Assembly (NCBI GenBank): GCA_014240165.1 | Contig: JAAZXM010000004.1 | Span: forward strand, 1 to 64,000 | DNA length: 64,000 nucleotides | Direction: 5' to 3' | Origin: Myxococcales bacterium | GTDB taxonomy: Bacteria; Myxococcota_A; UBA9160; UBA4427 | Shown here: positions 50,512 through 58,716 of the stretch, piece by piece | Layout: every line of letters starts with the position of its first letter | Position numbering within the stretch: position 1 is the stretch's first letter | Notes under the pieces: generated by a model | What the model was told of the DNA's origin: nothing | Database searches by the model: none | The model's input: the letters and a program-made list of their open reading frames with translations, nothing else | Translations under genes and position numbers: made by a program

Positions 50512-51708
50512 CTAACCCTTGGCTGGCTTGGGCTCGCGCGGCAAGCCGAGCCCGCGCTCCGAGATGATATTTTTCTGGATCTGGGCCGTTCCCCCGCCAA
50601 TGATCAGGCCCAGGGAGAAGAACGAATGCGATTGCCAATACCCACGGTCGCGCTCGTATTCGGTGTGGTCATAGAGCGCTCCGAGTTCGCCCATGACATC
50701 GATGGCCAGAGATGAAATATCGAAATTGAGCTGGCAGTTGCGGAGCTTCGTGATCAGGCCCGCAACCCCTGGTGATTCGTCCTTCAAGCTGCATGTCAGC
50801 ATGCGCATGGCATGAAATTTCATCGCCATCGAGCGCGCCTGGAGCTTCATCAGTCGGTCACGAAAAACCGGGTTCGCCATGGCGGAGACGCCGTTGCTCG
50901 TTTCGCGCTCCATCAATCGGATCAGCTTGAGGATGGTGCCCTCGCTGTTGGCGTTGAGGCTATTTCGTTCGTGCTTCAGCGTGGTGTTGGCGATCCGCCA
51001 TCCCTCGCCTCGTTTTCCCACGACATTGGCCTGGGGCACACGCACATCCGTGAAGAAGACCTGGTTGAAGGAATTGTCGCCGAGATCCCCGGACATGGTC
51101 CGCAGGGGCTGCACTTCGATGCCCGGCGTATCCATGGGCAGGAGGATGTAGCTGATCCCTGCATGCTTGGCGGCATCGGGTTCCGTGCGCACGAGGATAA
51201 AGATCATTTCAGATTTATCCGCGGTGCTGGTCCAGATTTTCTGGCCGCTGATCAGGAAATCGTCTCCGTCTTCTCGGGCCGAGGTTTGAAGGCTGGCGAG
51301 GTCGCTGCCCGAACCCGGTTCTGAGTAGCCCTGGCACCACATGATCTCGCTCCGCATGGTGGGCGCGATCCAGCGCTTCTTCTGCTCTTCGGTGCCATGC
51401 TCGAGCAGAGTGGGAACGAGCATCGATGGCCCCTGGCTCGACATCCCTCGGTTCACGGCTGCCCGGTTGAATTCCTCGTCCATGATCACGGTTTCGAGAA
51501 GGTCGGGCTGCGCGCCGTAGCCTCCGTATTCCTTGGGAATCGTCCGCGCCCAATAGCCGTGTTCGATTTGCAAGCCCAACCAGTCCGCGAGCCATTCGCG
51601 GCGGGTGCCGGAGGCCTCTATGGAATCTTCGCCGGGCTTGTTTTTTTCGAGAAATGCCCGGACTTCCTGTCTGAAGTCCTCATAGCGTTCTCCGTATTCG
51701 AGATCCAT
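50512..51708 (-). CDS. Acyl-CoA dehydrogenase, catalytic subunit
   Basis: 398 residues from ATG 51708, with AAGGGAAGAG just before it; the track start overlaps the upstream gene. GYSEPGSGSDLASLQTSA and GQKIWTSTADKSEM mark the flavin and acyl sites. The C-terminal IGGGTAQIQKNIISERGLGLPREP is the type lacking Glu at the YEGT position, but ANTTLKHERNSLNAN supplies Glu at the isovaleryl-CoA-dehydrogenase-like helix position. This matches the active subunits of steroid side-chain dehydrogenases (FadE26/28 type), which pair with a degenerate partner. It probably acts on a branched or side-chain acyl-CoA. Confidence 0.9.
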   Translation of the reverse strand: MDLEYGERYEDFRQEVRAFLEKNKPGEDSIEASGTRREWLADWLGLQIEHGYWARTIPKEYGGYGAQPDLLETVIMDEEFNRAAVNRGMSSQGPSMLVPTLLEHGTEEQKKRWIAPTMRSEIMWCQGYSEPGSGSDLASLQTSAREDGDDFLISGQKIWTSTADKSEMIFILVRTEPDAAKHAGISYILLPMDTPGIEVQPLRTMSGDLGDNSFNQVFFTDVRVPQANVVGKRGEGWRIANTTLKHERNSLNANSEGTILKLIRLMERETSNGVSAMANPVFRDRLMKLQARSMAMKFHAMRMLTCSLKDESPGVAGLITKLRNCQLNFDISSLAIDVMGELGALYDHTEYERDRGYWQSHSFFSLGLIIGGGTAQIQKNIISERGLGLPREPKPAKG

Positions 51709-51763
51709 CTCTTCCCTTTCGCTTGCTTGATCGTTTCCTCGAGGGGTGTACTTTTCCGCGCTT

Positions 51764-52555
51764 CTAGCCGCGTTCTCCAGGGCCAGGCGGGTCAACGGGG
51801 CCACCCGCGAAACATTGGGCGATCGCCATCCATTGGTTCGCTACATCTCCTCCCACTTCGAGGGATGTATCCGCGATATTGCGTCCCTGGGTCACGACAT
51901 GGCAGAACTCCGCTGCCTCGCCCCGAACATAATCCGTCTCGCTCGGGTCGTTCCATTCCCAGGTCTCGCCCGAGGGCGCGTTCAACCTGATATAGGGTGC
52001 GGGTCCGGGCACTTCGAGTTTCCGGTTGACGAAGGTCCAGCCGAAGGTCCGAATGCCGATGGCAGCGACGTTCTTGATGCGGTCGTTGTATTTCCTCGTG
52101 ACACCCTTGAGGTCGTAGACCTCCTGGCTGTGGGCCCAGGTCTCCATGTAGCGGGCAGTGGTAAACATGCGCACGCCCATATCCGGCCCGAACCAGGGCA
52201 GCCTCCGCTTCGGGTTCGATTCTCCAAGGTCCTTCGCCATGGAACGGCAGGTCTGGATCCAGCGCTCCATCAGTTCTGCGGGTGAGAGTTCCCCGAATTC
52301 CCTGCGGGCGATCAGGGCGTTGGTTTCCCCTTTGGATATGGACTGGATCAGGCTGTCCCGTCGCTCCGCGAAGACTTCTTCGCCCTGCAAGGCTGCTTGG
52401 GAAACGAGATCGAAAAAATGCAGATGGGCGACCACATCCCAGGGCGTCCAATCCATGAAGCCCGTGGGTCGTTGCCATTCGTCGGCTTCGAGGGTCTGGA
52501 GAAAGTCGTGAAACTCTTCGACTTCCGCCATGAGATCAAGGCTTTCCTGCAACAT
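51764..52555 (-). CDS. TIGR03084-family, mycothiol-dependent isomerase-like protein
   Basis: 263 residues from ATG 52555 (GGGAGAAG upstream); the track start is 65 codons early. The DinB/MDMPI-type fold is suggested by AEVEEFHDFLQTLEADEWQRPTGFMDWTPWDVVAHLHFFD (N-terminal helices and a first metal-type His) and RYMETWAHSQEVYDLKG with the second His pair. TIGR03084 proteins are found beside fatty-acid or steroid catabolic genes in Actinobacteria and relatives. Reaction not established. Here it lies between two acyl-CoA dehydrogenase genes. Confidence 0.82.
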   Translation of the reverse strand: MLQESLDLMAEVEEFHDFLQTLEADEWQRPTGFMDWTPWDVVAHLHFFDLVSQAALQGEEVFAERRDSLIQSISKGETNALIARREFGELSPAELMERWIQTCRSMAKDLGESNPKRRLPWFGPDMGVRMFTTARYMETWAHSQEVYDLKGVTRKYNDRIKNVAAIGIRTFGWTFVNRKLEVPGPAPYIRLNAPSGETWEWNDPSETDYVRGEAAEFCHVVTQGRNIADTSLEVGGDVANQWMAIAQCFAGGPVDPPGPGERG

Positions 52556-52608
52556 CTGAGTTCTTCTCCCTGTCTTCGTATGCGGGCGGCGCTTTGGCGG
52601 CCCGGGCT

Positions 52609-53754
52609 TCAGAAGCCCAATTGCTTGGCGAGGTAATGCATCATGGTTTCGTCCGAACCGCCCCCGATACTGCCCAGGCGAGAGTCCACGAACGAACGCC
52701 CGGCGGGGCTCTCCTTCATGTATCCATAGCCACCGCTCAGTTGGATGCACTCGTCGGAAACGTGTCTTGAAACGCGCGCGCAGAAGAGCTTCGCCATTGA
52801 GATGATTTCGGTTGCGTCTTCACCGTCGACGGCTTTGCGCACGCAGGAGCGGACGAGTTCCCTGGCCGCGGTGATTTGGGTGAGCATTTCGACGAATTTG
52901 AATTGAGAGTTCTGCATCTTGGAAAGGGGTTTGCCAAAGAGCATTCGCTCCTCCGCCCATTTCCGGGTGGCGTCCCAAACGTCCTGGGCGCTGGCTACCG
53001 TGGAGACGCAGGCCACGAGACGTTCATCCTGGAATTGCATCATCTGTTGCTGAAAGCCGCGACCGATATCACCGATGGTATTCAAGACAGGGACGCGTAC
53101 GTCCTCGAAAAAGAGCTGCCCCGTATCCGATCCCCAATTGCCGATCTTGTCCAGGAGTTCGTAGCGGAAGCCGGGGCTATCCGTGGGAACGATGATCTGG
53201 GAGAAGCCCCCGTAGCCGGCGCCCGGATCGGTCACGGCGAGAAGGCAGAGCCAGTCTGCCGTAGCGGCATTGGTGATGTAGATCTTTGAACCGTTGATGA
53301 CCCAATCGTCGCCGTCGCGCACCGCACGGGTTTTGATCCCCGCCACATCCGAGCCCGCATCGGGTTCGGTCACCGCGATGGCGCTGACCACTTCACCCGA
53401 AATCGACGGAACCAGGTATTGCTGCTTGAGTTCATCGCTGCCGAATTGATGAAGCGAGGGCGTCGCCATATCGGTGTGTACGCTGATCCCCATCGTTACA
53501 CCCGCGTTATCGGCTCGGCCCAACTCCTCGAACATGACGGCGGAGTACGACCAGTCGAGGCCCGAGCCTCCCCATTTCGGGTCGTAGCGCAGGCCCAACA
53601 TGCCCAGGTCGCCCATGGTCTTGTAGAGGGTTTTGTCGAAGCGCCCATTGGCGTCGAATTCCCGGGCTCGGGGCCTGAGCTCTTCGTTGACGAATTTTCG
53701 CACCGTCGCACGGAAGAGTTCGTGTTCTTCGGTAGAAAAGATGTCATTGCTCAT
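52609..53754 (-). CDS. Acyl-CoA dehydrogenase, citronellyl-CoA dehydrogenase (AtuD)-like
   Basis: 381 residues. AIAVTEPDAGSDVAGIKT and DDWVINGSKIYITNAATADWL are the family motifs. The catalytic Glu falls in MMQFQDERLVACVS, the isovaleryl-CoA position, and the end DSRLGSIGGGSDETMMHYLAKQLGF matches the IGGGxDE-x-M-x4-K-x-L-G plan of citronellyl-CoA dehydrogenase. It should introduce the alpha-beta double bond in a beta-methyl-branched acyl-CoA, making the substrate for the carboxylase encoded at 58717-62309. The exact substrate remains inference. Confidence 0.88.
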   Translation of the reverse strand: MSNDIFSTEEHELFRATVRKFVNEELRPRAREFDANGRFDKTLYKTMGDLGMLGLRYDPKWGGSGLDWSYSAVMFEELGRADNAGVTMGISVHTDMATPSLHQFGSDELKQQYLVPSISGEVVSAIAVTEPDAGSDVAGIKTRAVRDGDDWVINGSKIYITNAATADWLCLLAVTDPGAGYGGFSQIIVPTDSPGFRYELLDKIGNWGSDTGQLFFEDVRVPVLNTIGDIGRGFQQQMMQFQDERLVACVSTVASAQDVWDATRKWAEERMLFGKPLSKMQNSQFKFVEMLTQITAARELVRSCVRKAVDGEDATEIISMAKLFCARVSRHVSDECIQLSGGYGYMKESPAGRSFVDSRLGSIGGGSDETMMHYLAKQLGF

Positions 53755-53810
53755 GGGGGGCTCCGGGAATCATTCGATGGCTTGGGGCGGATGGCTTGGG
53801 GTGGGGTGGC

Positions 53811-54857
53811 CTACCACCCCGGGTCGAAGCCCTGGAACTCATTTCCGATTTGGCGGATATCCTGAAGGATTTCCATTCGTTCGGGAAGAGCGGTGGATCG
53901 GTCGAAATCCAGGGTCACCGAGTCTACCAGACCGCCGAAGCGTTCCTTGATGGCCGGGGCGAGGTTCGAATAGGTCGCCACCGCGGCGAAGGTGTGAACG
54001 ACATCGTCGGAGATCTCGGCGGCCATCTCCTTCCAGCGCCCCTGCTTGGACATTTTATGGAGCTTCATGCCGAGATCCTCCCAGCCATGCACCGCAAAGA
54101 CATTGTGATAGCTGCGGGTGGATCCATAGAAGCCCAGGCGGTAGCGAACCCACTCGACCTGCTTGGCCACCGCCTCGTCATCGCGCCCGGTGGCCACGAA
54201 GCCGCCTCCCCAGATCTCGAATTCCGAGCGCTTGCGGCCGCTCTCGGCGAGGCCCTTGTCGAGCATGGGGAGAGCGACGTCTTCGACGTATTTCCGGGTG
54301 GCGAAACCGTGAAGGCGCACACCGTCGCAAAGCGAGCCGGCCAGCTTGATCATGGCTGGGCCCACTGCCGCGATGGTGATGGGAACTCGGGGCAGGCCCG
54401 TGGGTCGCGGGGAGAACTCGGGGGTCATGAGGGTGAAGTTGTAATGCTTGCCCTGGTAGTTCAACTCCTCCCCCGTCTCCCATGTGCGCCAGATGGCGCG
54501 CAGGGATTCCACGTATTCCCGAATACGCGGTACCGGGGCGCTCCAGGGCATGCTGAAGCGGCGCTCGTTGTGCCCCTTGACCTGGGCGCCGAGTCCGAGC
54601 ACGAAGCGTCCCCCGGATTGTTCCTGCAGATCCCACGCGGTATTGGCTACCACCATCGGACTTCGGGGAAAAGCAACCGCGATAGCCGTCGCCAGGCGGA
54701 TTCGCTCGGTGGCCAGGGCGGCAAAACCCAGGGGCATGAAGGGATCGTGGGCGATTTCGGCGGAGAGTACTCCGTCGAAGCCCGACTCTTCGGCAAAGCG
54801 TGCCTTGTCGGCGACCTTGCGCCAATCATCCAGGGGGATCGAGGTTTCGATTCGCAA
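53811..54857 (-). CDS. LLM-class F420-dependent oxidoreductase (TIGR03617-like)
   Basis: 348 residues with the luciferase-like TIM barrel: FAEESGFDGVLSAEIAHDPFMPLGFAALATERIRLATAIAVAFPRSPMVVANTAWDLQEQSGGRFVLGLGAQVKGHNERRF. The last segment is typical of F420-dependent rather than FMN-dependent members. The C-terminal region (PERMEILQDIRQIG) is short. F420 reduction or oxidation of an intermediate in lipid or steroid catabolism is a common role. No F420 biosynthesis genes lie in the window, so their presence elsewhere would need to be confirmed. Confidence 0.87.
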   Translation of the reverse strand: MRIETSIPLDDWRKVADKARFAEESGFDGVLSAEIAHDPFMPLGFAALATERIRLATAIAVAFPRSPMVVANTAWDLQEQSGGRFVLGLGAQVKGHNERRFSMPWSAPVPRIREYVESLRAIWRTWETGEELNYQGKHYNFTLMTPEFSPRPTGLPRVPITIAAVGPAMIKLAGSLCDGVRLHGFATRKYVEDVALPMLDKGLAESGRKRSEFEIWGGGFVATGRDDEAVAKQVEWVRYRLGFYGSTRSYHNVFAVHGWEDLGMKLHKMSKQGRWKEMAAEISDDVVHTFAAVATYSNLAPAIKERFGGLVDSVTLDFDRSTALPERMEILQDIRQIGNEFQGFDPGW

Positions 54858-54883
54858 TGGGGGGATTCCTTCTATCGGTCTAT

Positions 54884-55780
54884 CTATGGAAGGGGAAGAA
54901 CGGGTGTCGCGTCGAGGTAGCCGAGTTCGAGCAATTCGGCTTGGGGAACCTGCACGCTCAATTCCTTACGAATGGGGGCAATATCCGTGTCGATGGAAAA
55001 ACCCGGGAGCCAGTTGTCGTGGTGGCAAAGGACGAGGCGCCGGGCCCCGAGAAGTTCTGCCTGGCGCGCGATGAATTGGGCCAGGGAGCCCTGGATGGGT
55101 TCGCCATCGATATTTCCCCGCCCGGCGGCGGCCAGGATGGCTACATCTGGAGCCAACCCGTCGATGATACCCGACCAATGTCCCGACGTATCCTGGTAGA
55201 GGATGCGGCCGTCGGGGCAATCGAAAACGTAGATCAGCGCACCGCCGTCGCCCCGATCGCCCTGCTGGGACGCCACAAGATGTTCGATGGAAGGCGGCGG
55301 AATCTGCTGGGTCAGGTATTTGACCAATTCCTCGAAACGCGCGCGCTGTTCCTGCCAGGTCACGCCGAGATCTCCCAGGCAGACCGTATCTGCCGAGTCC
55401 ATCTGGCCATGACTCCAGACGCAGGAATGCTGGCTCGGATAAACCGAGACCCGCACATCGTTCCCCAGGTCGATGGTTTCCCCGCCCGCGACACAAATCA
55501 TCTGTTCCAGGGGAACGCCTGCTTCCTCCATGACCCGGATCGATTCGTAGCTCGCGATGATCTTGGCCCCGGTATTGGCTGCGATTCTCTCGGCGCCGTA
55601 GAGATGATCGAAATGCGAATGGCCCACCACGATCCAATCGCATTCAGCCACATCCTCGGTGCGGACTCCAGGGCCGGCAGCGCCCACCGCCCGGTCTATA
55701 TAGGCGTCGAGGAAAATGTTCAGCCCGGATGTTTGGAGCCGAAACGTGGCGCATCCATACCAGTCGAGGGTCGTTGTCAT
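54884..55780 (-). CDS. MBL-fold metal-dependent hydrolase
   Basis: 298 residues. The metallo-beta-lactamase signature VVGHSHFDHLYGAERIA (H-x-H-x-D-H) is intact, with further ligands in YPSQHSCVWSHGQ, LYQDTSGH and LVLCHHDNWLP. The opening LDWYGCATFRLQTSGLNIFLDAYID resembles UlaG-like lactonases. It lies 26 bases downstream of the F420-type gene within the catabolic cluster and may hydrolyse a lactone or a CoA thioester. Confidence 0.88.
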   Translation of the reverse strand: MTTTLDWYGCATFRLQTSGLNIFLDAYIDRAVGAAGPGVRTEDVAECDWIVVGHSHFDHLYGAERIAANTGAKIIASYESIRVMEEAGVPLEQMICVAGGETIDLGNDVRVSVYPSQHSCVWSHGQMDSADTVCLGDLGVTWQEQRARFEELVKYLTQQIPPPSIEHLVASQQGDRGDGGALIYVFDCPDGRILYQDTSGHWSGIIDGLAPDVAILAAAGRGNIDGEPIQGSLAQFIARQAELLGARRLVLCHHDNWLPGFSIDTDIAPIRKELSVQVPQAELLELGYLDATPVLPLP

Positions 55781-55801
55781 ACGAGGAGCAACTCCCTTTT
55801 T

Positions 55802-56920
55802 CTAGTCTTCAGCCAGCTCGTCCAGGCGAGCCATCGTGTCTGCGTATTCGCCCACGAGTTCCTCGATCACCGCGCGGACGGATTTCACATGATTCATCGA
55901 GCCCACGATCTGGCCGACAAAATAATTGTCCAAGGCCCGGGCGCCGTCGGATTTATGCGACGATCGGGCGATGCGGGCCCGGGCTTCCCGGACGAGCCTG
56001 GGTTGAAGCGGCATGGGGAGGGGGTCGGGGTTCGACGGATCTTCCCAGGCATCGGTCCATGCGCTGCGAAGTTGGCGCGCGGGCTTTCCTGTCAGGGATC
56101 GGCTGCGCACCGTATCGCTGGACGTGGCGGTGAGAAATTTCTCCTTCACCACCGGATGGGTTTCTGCCTCCTCGGTGGTGAGCCAGACCGAACCCGCCCA
56201 GACCCCCTGCGCCCCCAGGGCGAGGGATGCGGTGAGCTGGCGGCCGTTCCCGATACCCCCCGCGGCAAGCACCGGGATGGGATCGACGGCGTCCACCACT
56301 TCGGGAACCAGCACCATGGTGGAGACCTGCCCCGTATGGCCGCCCGCCTCGTAGCCCTGGGCCACCACGATATCCACCCCGGCTTCGACGTGTCGCCGGG
56401 CGTGTTCCACGGTGCCCGCCAATGCGGCGACTTTTACATTCTTCTCGCGCCCCATTTCGATCATCCACGGTGGCGGCGGCCCCAACGCGCTGGCGATCAG
56501 GCTGATCTTATGGCTGAAGACCAATTCGATGACATCGCGTTGCTGTTCGTACCCCACGGCAAATTCCGGTGCGAGGCCGACGTTTTCGGGCAGGGGCGGA
56601 ACCTCGTGCTGCTCCAGCAGATCATCGAGGAAGCGCTTGTGCTCTTCGGGAATGCGCTCGTCGAGTTGATCGCCGTCGAAGCCTCCGCGATCGCTTCCCG
56701 CGAATTTCGCCGGCAAGAGCAGATCGACTCCGAAGGGCTTGTCGCCGACTTCGTTCTCGATCCATTCGAGTTCCATTTTGAGATTCTTGAGCGAATGCCC
56801 CGCCACGCCCAACACTCCGAGCCCGCCCGCCTTGGAAACTGCCGCTGCAACGTCGCGACAATGGGTGAAGGCAAAGATGGGAAATTCAAGTCCCATATCC
56901 TGGGCGAGTTTCGATCGCAT
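55802..56920 (-). CDS. Nitronate monooxygenase / 2-nitropropane dioxygenase-like
   Basis: 372 residues from ATG 56920; the track start is 12 codons longer. A FMN TIM barrel is shown by QDMGLEFPIFAFTHCRDVAAAVSKAGGLGVLGVAGHS, VVAQGYEAGGHTGQ (catalytic His) and VLAAGGIGNGRQLTASLALGAQGVWAGSVWL (phosphate site). The family includes enoyl reductases as well as nitronate monooxygenases, and in acyl-CoA clusters a reductase or double-bond-isomerase role is also possible. Confidence 0.87.
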   Translation of the reverse strand: MRSKLAQDMGLEFPIFAFTHCRDVAAAVSKAGGLGVLGVAGHSLKNLKMELEWIENEVGDKPFGVDLLLPAKFAGSDRGGFDGDQLDERIPEEHKRFLDDLLEQHEVPPLPENVGLAPEFAVGYEQQRDVIELVFSHKISLIASALGPPPPWMIEMGREKNVKVAALAGTVEHARRHVEAGVDIVVAQGYEAGGHTGQVSTMVLVPEVVDAVDPIPVLAAGGIGNGRQLTASLALGAQGVWAGSVWLTTEEAETHPVVKEKFLTATSSDTVRSRSLTGKPARQLRSAWTDAWEDPSNPDPLPMPLQPRLVREARARIARSSHKSDGARALDNYFVGQIVGSMNHVKSVRAVIEELVGEYADTMARLDELAED

Positions 56921-56986
56921 GGAGGGAGTTCCTTTTGCATCGCAGCTCCCGGGCAAGGGCTCGGGGGCCGCTCGGTGGGGGTTGGC

Positions 56987-57766
56987 TCAGTGCTCCGTGT
57001 CGTCTTCGGCCCAGGACGCCTTTCTTCGGCCCAGGAAGGCGGCCATGCCCTCTTTGGCCTCATCTCCGGCGAAGAGTTTGGCTGAGAGGCGGGTCGTATA
57101 ATGAAAGGCTTCCTTCTGTTCCATGCCGGGGACCTCGTAGACGAGTCGTTTCGCCAGCCCGACAGCCTGGGGCCCTCCCTTACGGAGATCGGCGAGCACC
57201 TCGCCCACGGCATCGTCGAGTTGCGCAGCGGGAACCGCCCTGTTGATCAAACCCAATTCCGCTGCCCGGCTGGCGGGGAAACGGTTGCCCCGCATGAAGG
57301 CCTCCATGGCTTCCCCGGCCCGCATCTTGGGAAGGCAAACCACCGAGATGATGGCCGGGATCACGCCCAGGCGAACCTCGGTGAAGCCGAATTTCACGTC
57401 TTCATCGGCAATGGAGATATCCAGCGCTGCAGCAAGGCCGTTTCCGCCACCCACCACGTGCCCCGCGATTCGGCCGATGATCGGAGTGGGCGATTGCTGA
57501 ATGGCCTCGAGGAGGTCGTCGAAACCCACCTTGGAATCGCCTTGGGTTTCCACGGCACCCGAGCGCTCTTTCAAATTGGCTCCGGCGCAAAAAGTCGACC
57601 CTTCGTTGGTGATCACCACCGCCCGAATGGAGGGGTCGGAGTTGGCGGCCTCGATGGCGTTCACGAGACCGTGCAAGAGGGCGGATCCCAGAGCGTTGCG
57701 GTTGTCCACGTCCACGAGGGTTGCGGTCATCACGCCACCCTCGGTCGTTACTTTTACGGGTTCCAT
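56987..57766 (-). CDS. Enoyl-CoA hydratase, methylglutaconyl/isohexenylglutaconyl-CoA hydratase-like
   Basis: 259 residues from ATG 57766 (GGAGAA nine bases before); the track start overlaps the next gene. Oxyanion-hole motifs FCAGANLKERS and GHVVGGGNGLAAALD are present, and both catalytic Glu are visible in VKFGFTEVRLGVIPAIISV and GEAMEAFMRG. The stretch F-T-E-V-R-L-G-V-I-P-A is characteristic of LiuC and AtuE hydratases, which act after a biotin carboxylase on 3-methylglutaconyl or isohexenylglutaconyl-CoA. That agrees with the divergent carboxylase genes. It lies 14 bases downstream of a second crotonase. Confidence 0.88.
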   Translation of the reverse strand: MEPVKVTTEGGVMTATLVDVDNRNALGSALLHGLVNAIEAANSDPSIRAVVITNEGSTFCAGANLKERSGAVETQGDSKVGFDDLLEAIQQSPTPIIGRIAGHVVGGGNGLAAALDISIADEDVKFGFTEVRLGVIPAIISVVCLPKMRAGEAMEAFMRGNRFPASRAAELGLINRAVPAAQLDDAVGEVLADLRKGGPQAVGLAKRLVYEVPGMEQKEAFHYTTRLSAKLFAGDEAKEGMAAFLGRRKASWAEDDTEH

Positions 57767-57780
57767 CTGGCTCAGTTCTC

Positions 57781-58599
57781 CTAGCGCCCGCGAAATTGGG
57801 GCGGTCGTTTCTCCATGAAGGCCTTGACGCCCTCGAGAGTGTCCTGGCTTCCGAAGTTCACGGTCTGTGCCCAGGCTTCGGCGTCGAGGGCTTCCGAGAA
57901 ACTCAGCGAGGAGGAATTCAGGAGCATTCGCTTCGTCATCTGCAGGGCCAGGGGCGGGCCCCCAGCGAGGCGGTCGGCCCAATCCTTCACGAAGGGATCC
58001 AGTTCGTCCTCGCTCAATACCCGATTCACGAGACCCAACTCTGCAGCTTCCCGGGCCGAAAGTATATCGCCGAGAAGGGCGAGTTCCTTCGCCTTGTGCA
58101 TACCCACGAGGCGCGGCAGCAGCCACGTGCCGCCGAAATCCACCGACAGGGCGCGGCGGGCGAAGATCTCCGAGAAACGCGCGTTCTCTTCGGCGACGAT
58201 CAGGTCGCAGCCGAGCGCGAGATTCATGCCCGCGCCCACGGCATGCCCCCGAACCTTGGCCAGGGTGGGTTTGGGCAAGGTGTGGAGCGCAAGGGCTGCG
58301 GCGTTGACGTCGTGCATGGAGTTCAGTGGATGTGCCGCGACCTTATCTCCCTCACCGAGGTCGGCGCCTGCACAGAATTCCCCGCCTGCTCCGGTGATCA
58401 CCAGAACCCGATCGCTTTCGGTCTCGCGAATTTCCTGAAAGATCTGCCGCAGGGGTTCCCACATAGAACCCGTGATGGCGTTCTTTACACCGGGTCGGTT
58501 GAGGGTGAGGGTGACAACGCCGTTTTCGGCGCGGGTGACCTGCAGCGCTTCGCCCGGGGTGGACTGGTTTGAGGTCGCTTCGGCATTGGCCTGTGTCAT
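57781..58599 (-). CDS. Enoyl-CoA hydratase/isomerase family protein
   Basis: 272 residues from ATG 58599 (AGAGGAAAG upstream); the track start is 24 codons longer. FCAGADLGEGD and HAVGAGMNLALGCDLIV form the oxyanion hole, and ARFSEIFARRALSVDFGGTWLLPRLVG is the sub-family typical of PaaG-like and other phenylacetyl or steroid crotonases; the residues at the two catalytic positions are Asp (SVDFGG) and Glu (AKELALLG). It may isomerise or hydrate. It is the first gene of the minus-strand operon, divergent from the carboxylase. Confidence 0.87.
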   Translation of the reverse strand: MTQANAEATSNQSTPGEALQVTRAENGVVTLTLNRPGVKNAITGSMWEPLRQIFQEIRETESDRVLVITGAGGEFCAGADLGEGDKVAAHPLNSMHDVNAAALALHTLPKPTLAKVRGHAVGAGMNLALGCDLIVAEENARFSEIFARRALSVDFGGTWLLPRLVGMHKAKELALLGDILSAREAAELGLVNRVLSEDELDPFVKDWADRLAGGPPLALQMTKRMLLNSSSLSFSEALDAEAWAQTVNFGSQDTLEGVKAFMEKRPPQFRGR

Positions 58600-58716
58600 G
58601 GGGTCTTTCCTCTGGTAATATCTATAGCATCTGGTTACCATACGCATTACCCAGTCGCAACGCGGCCCCAACGCCGCTTTCGGACCCCACCGAAGTTCAA
58701 ATCGAAGGTAAAAAAG

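Noticed and set aside
54800-57085. 761-residue plus-strand ORF, and the 374-residue ORF at 53796-54920
   Set aside because: Antisense shadows over well-supported F420-type, MBL and nitronate monooxygenase genes; high-GC codon use produces long open antisense frames.
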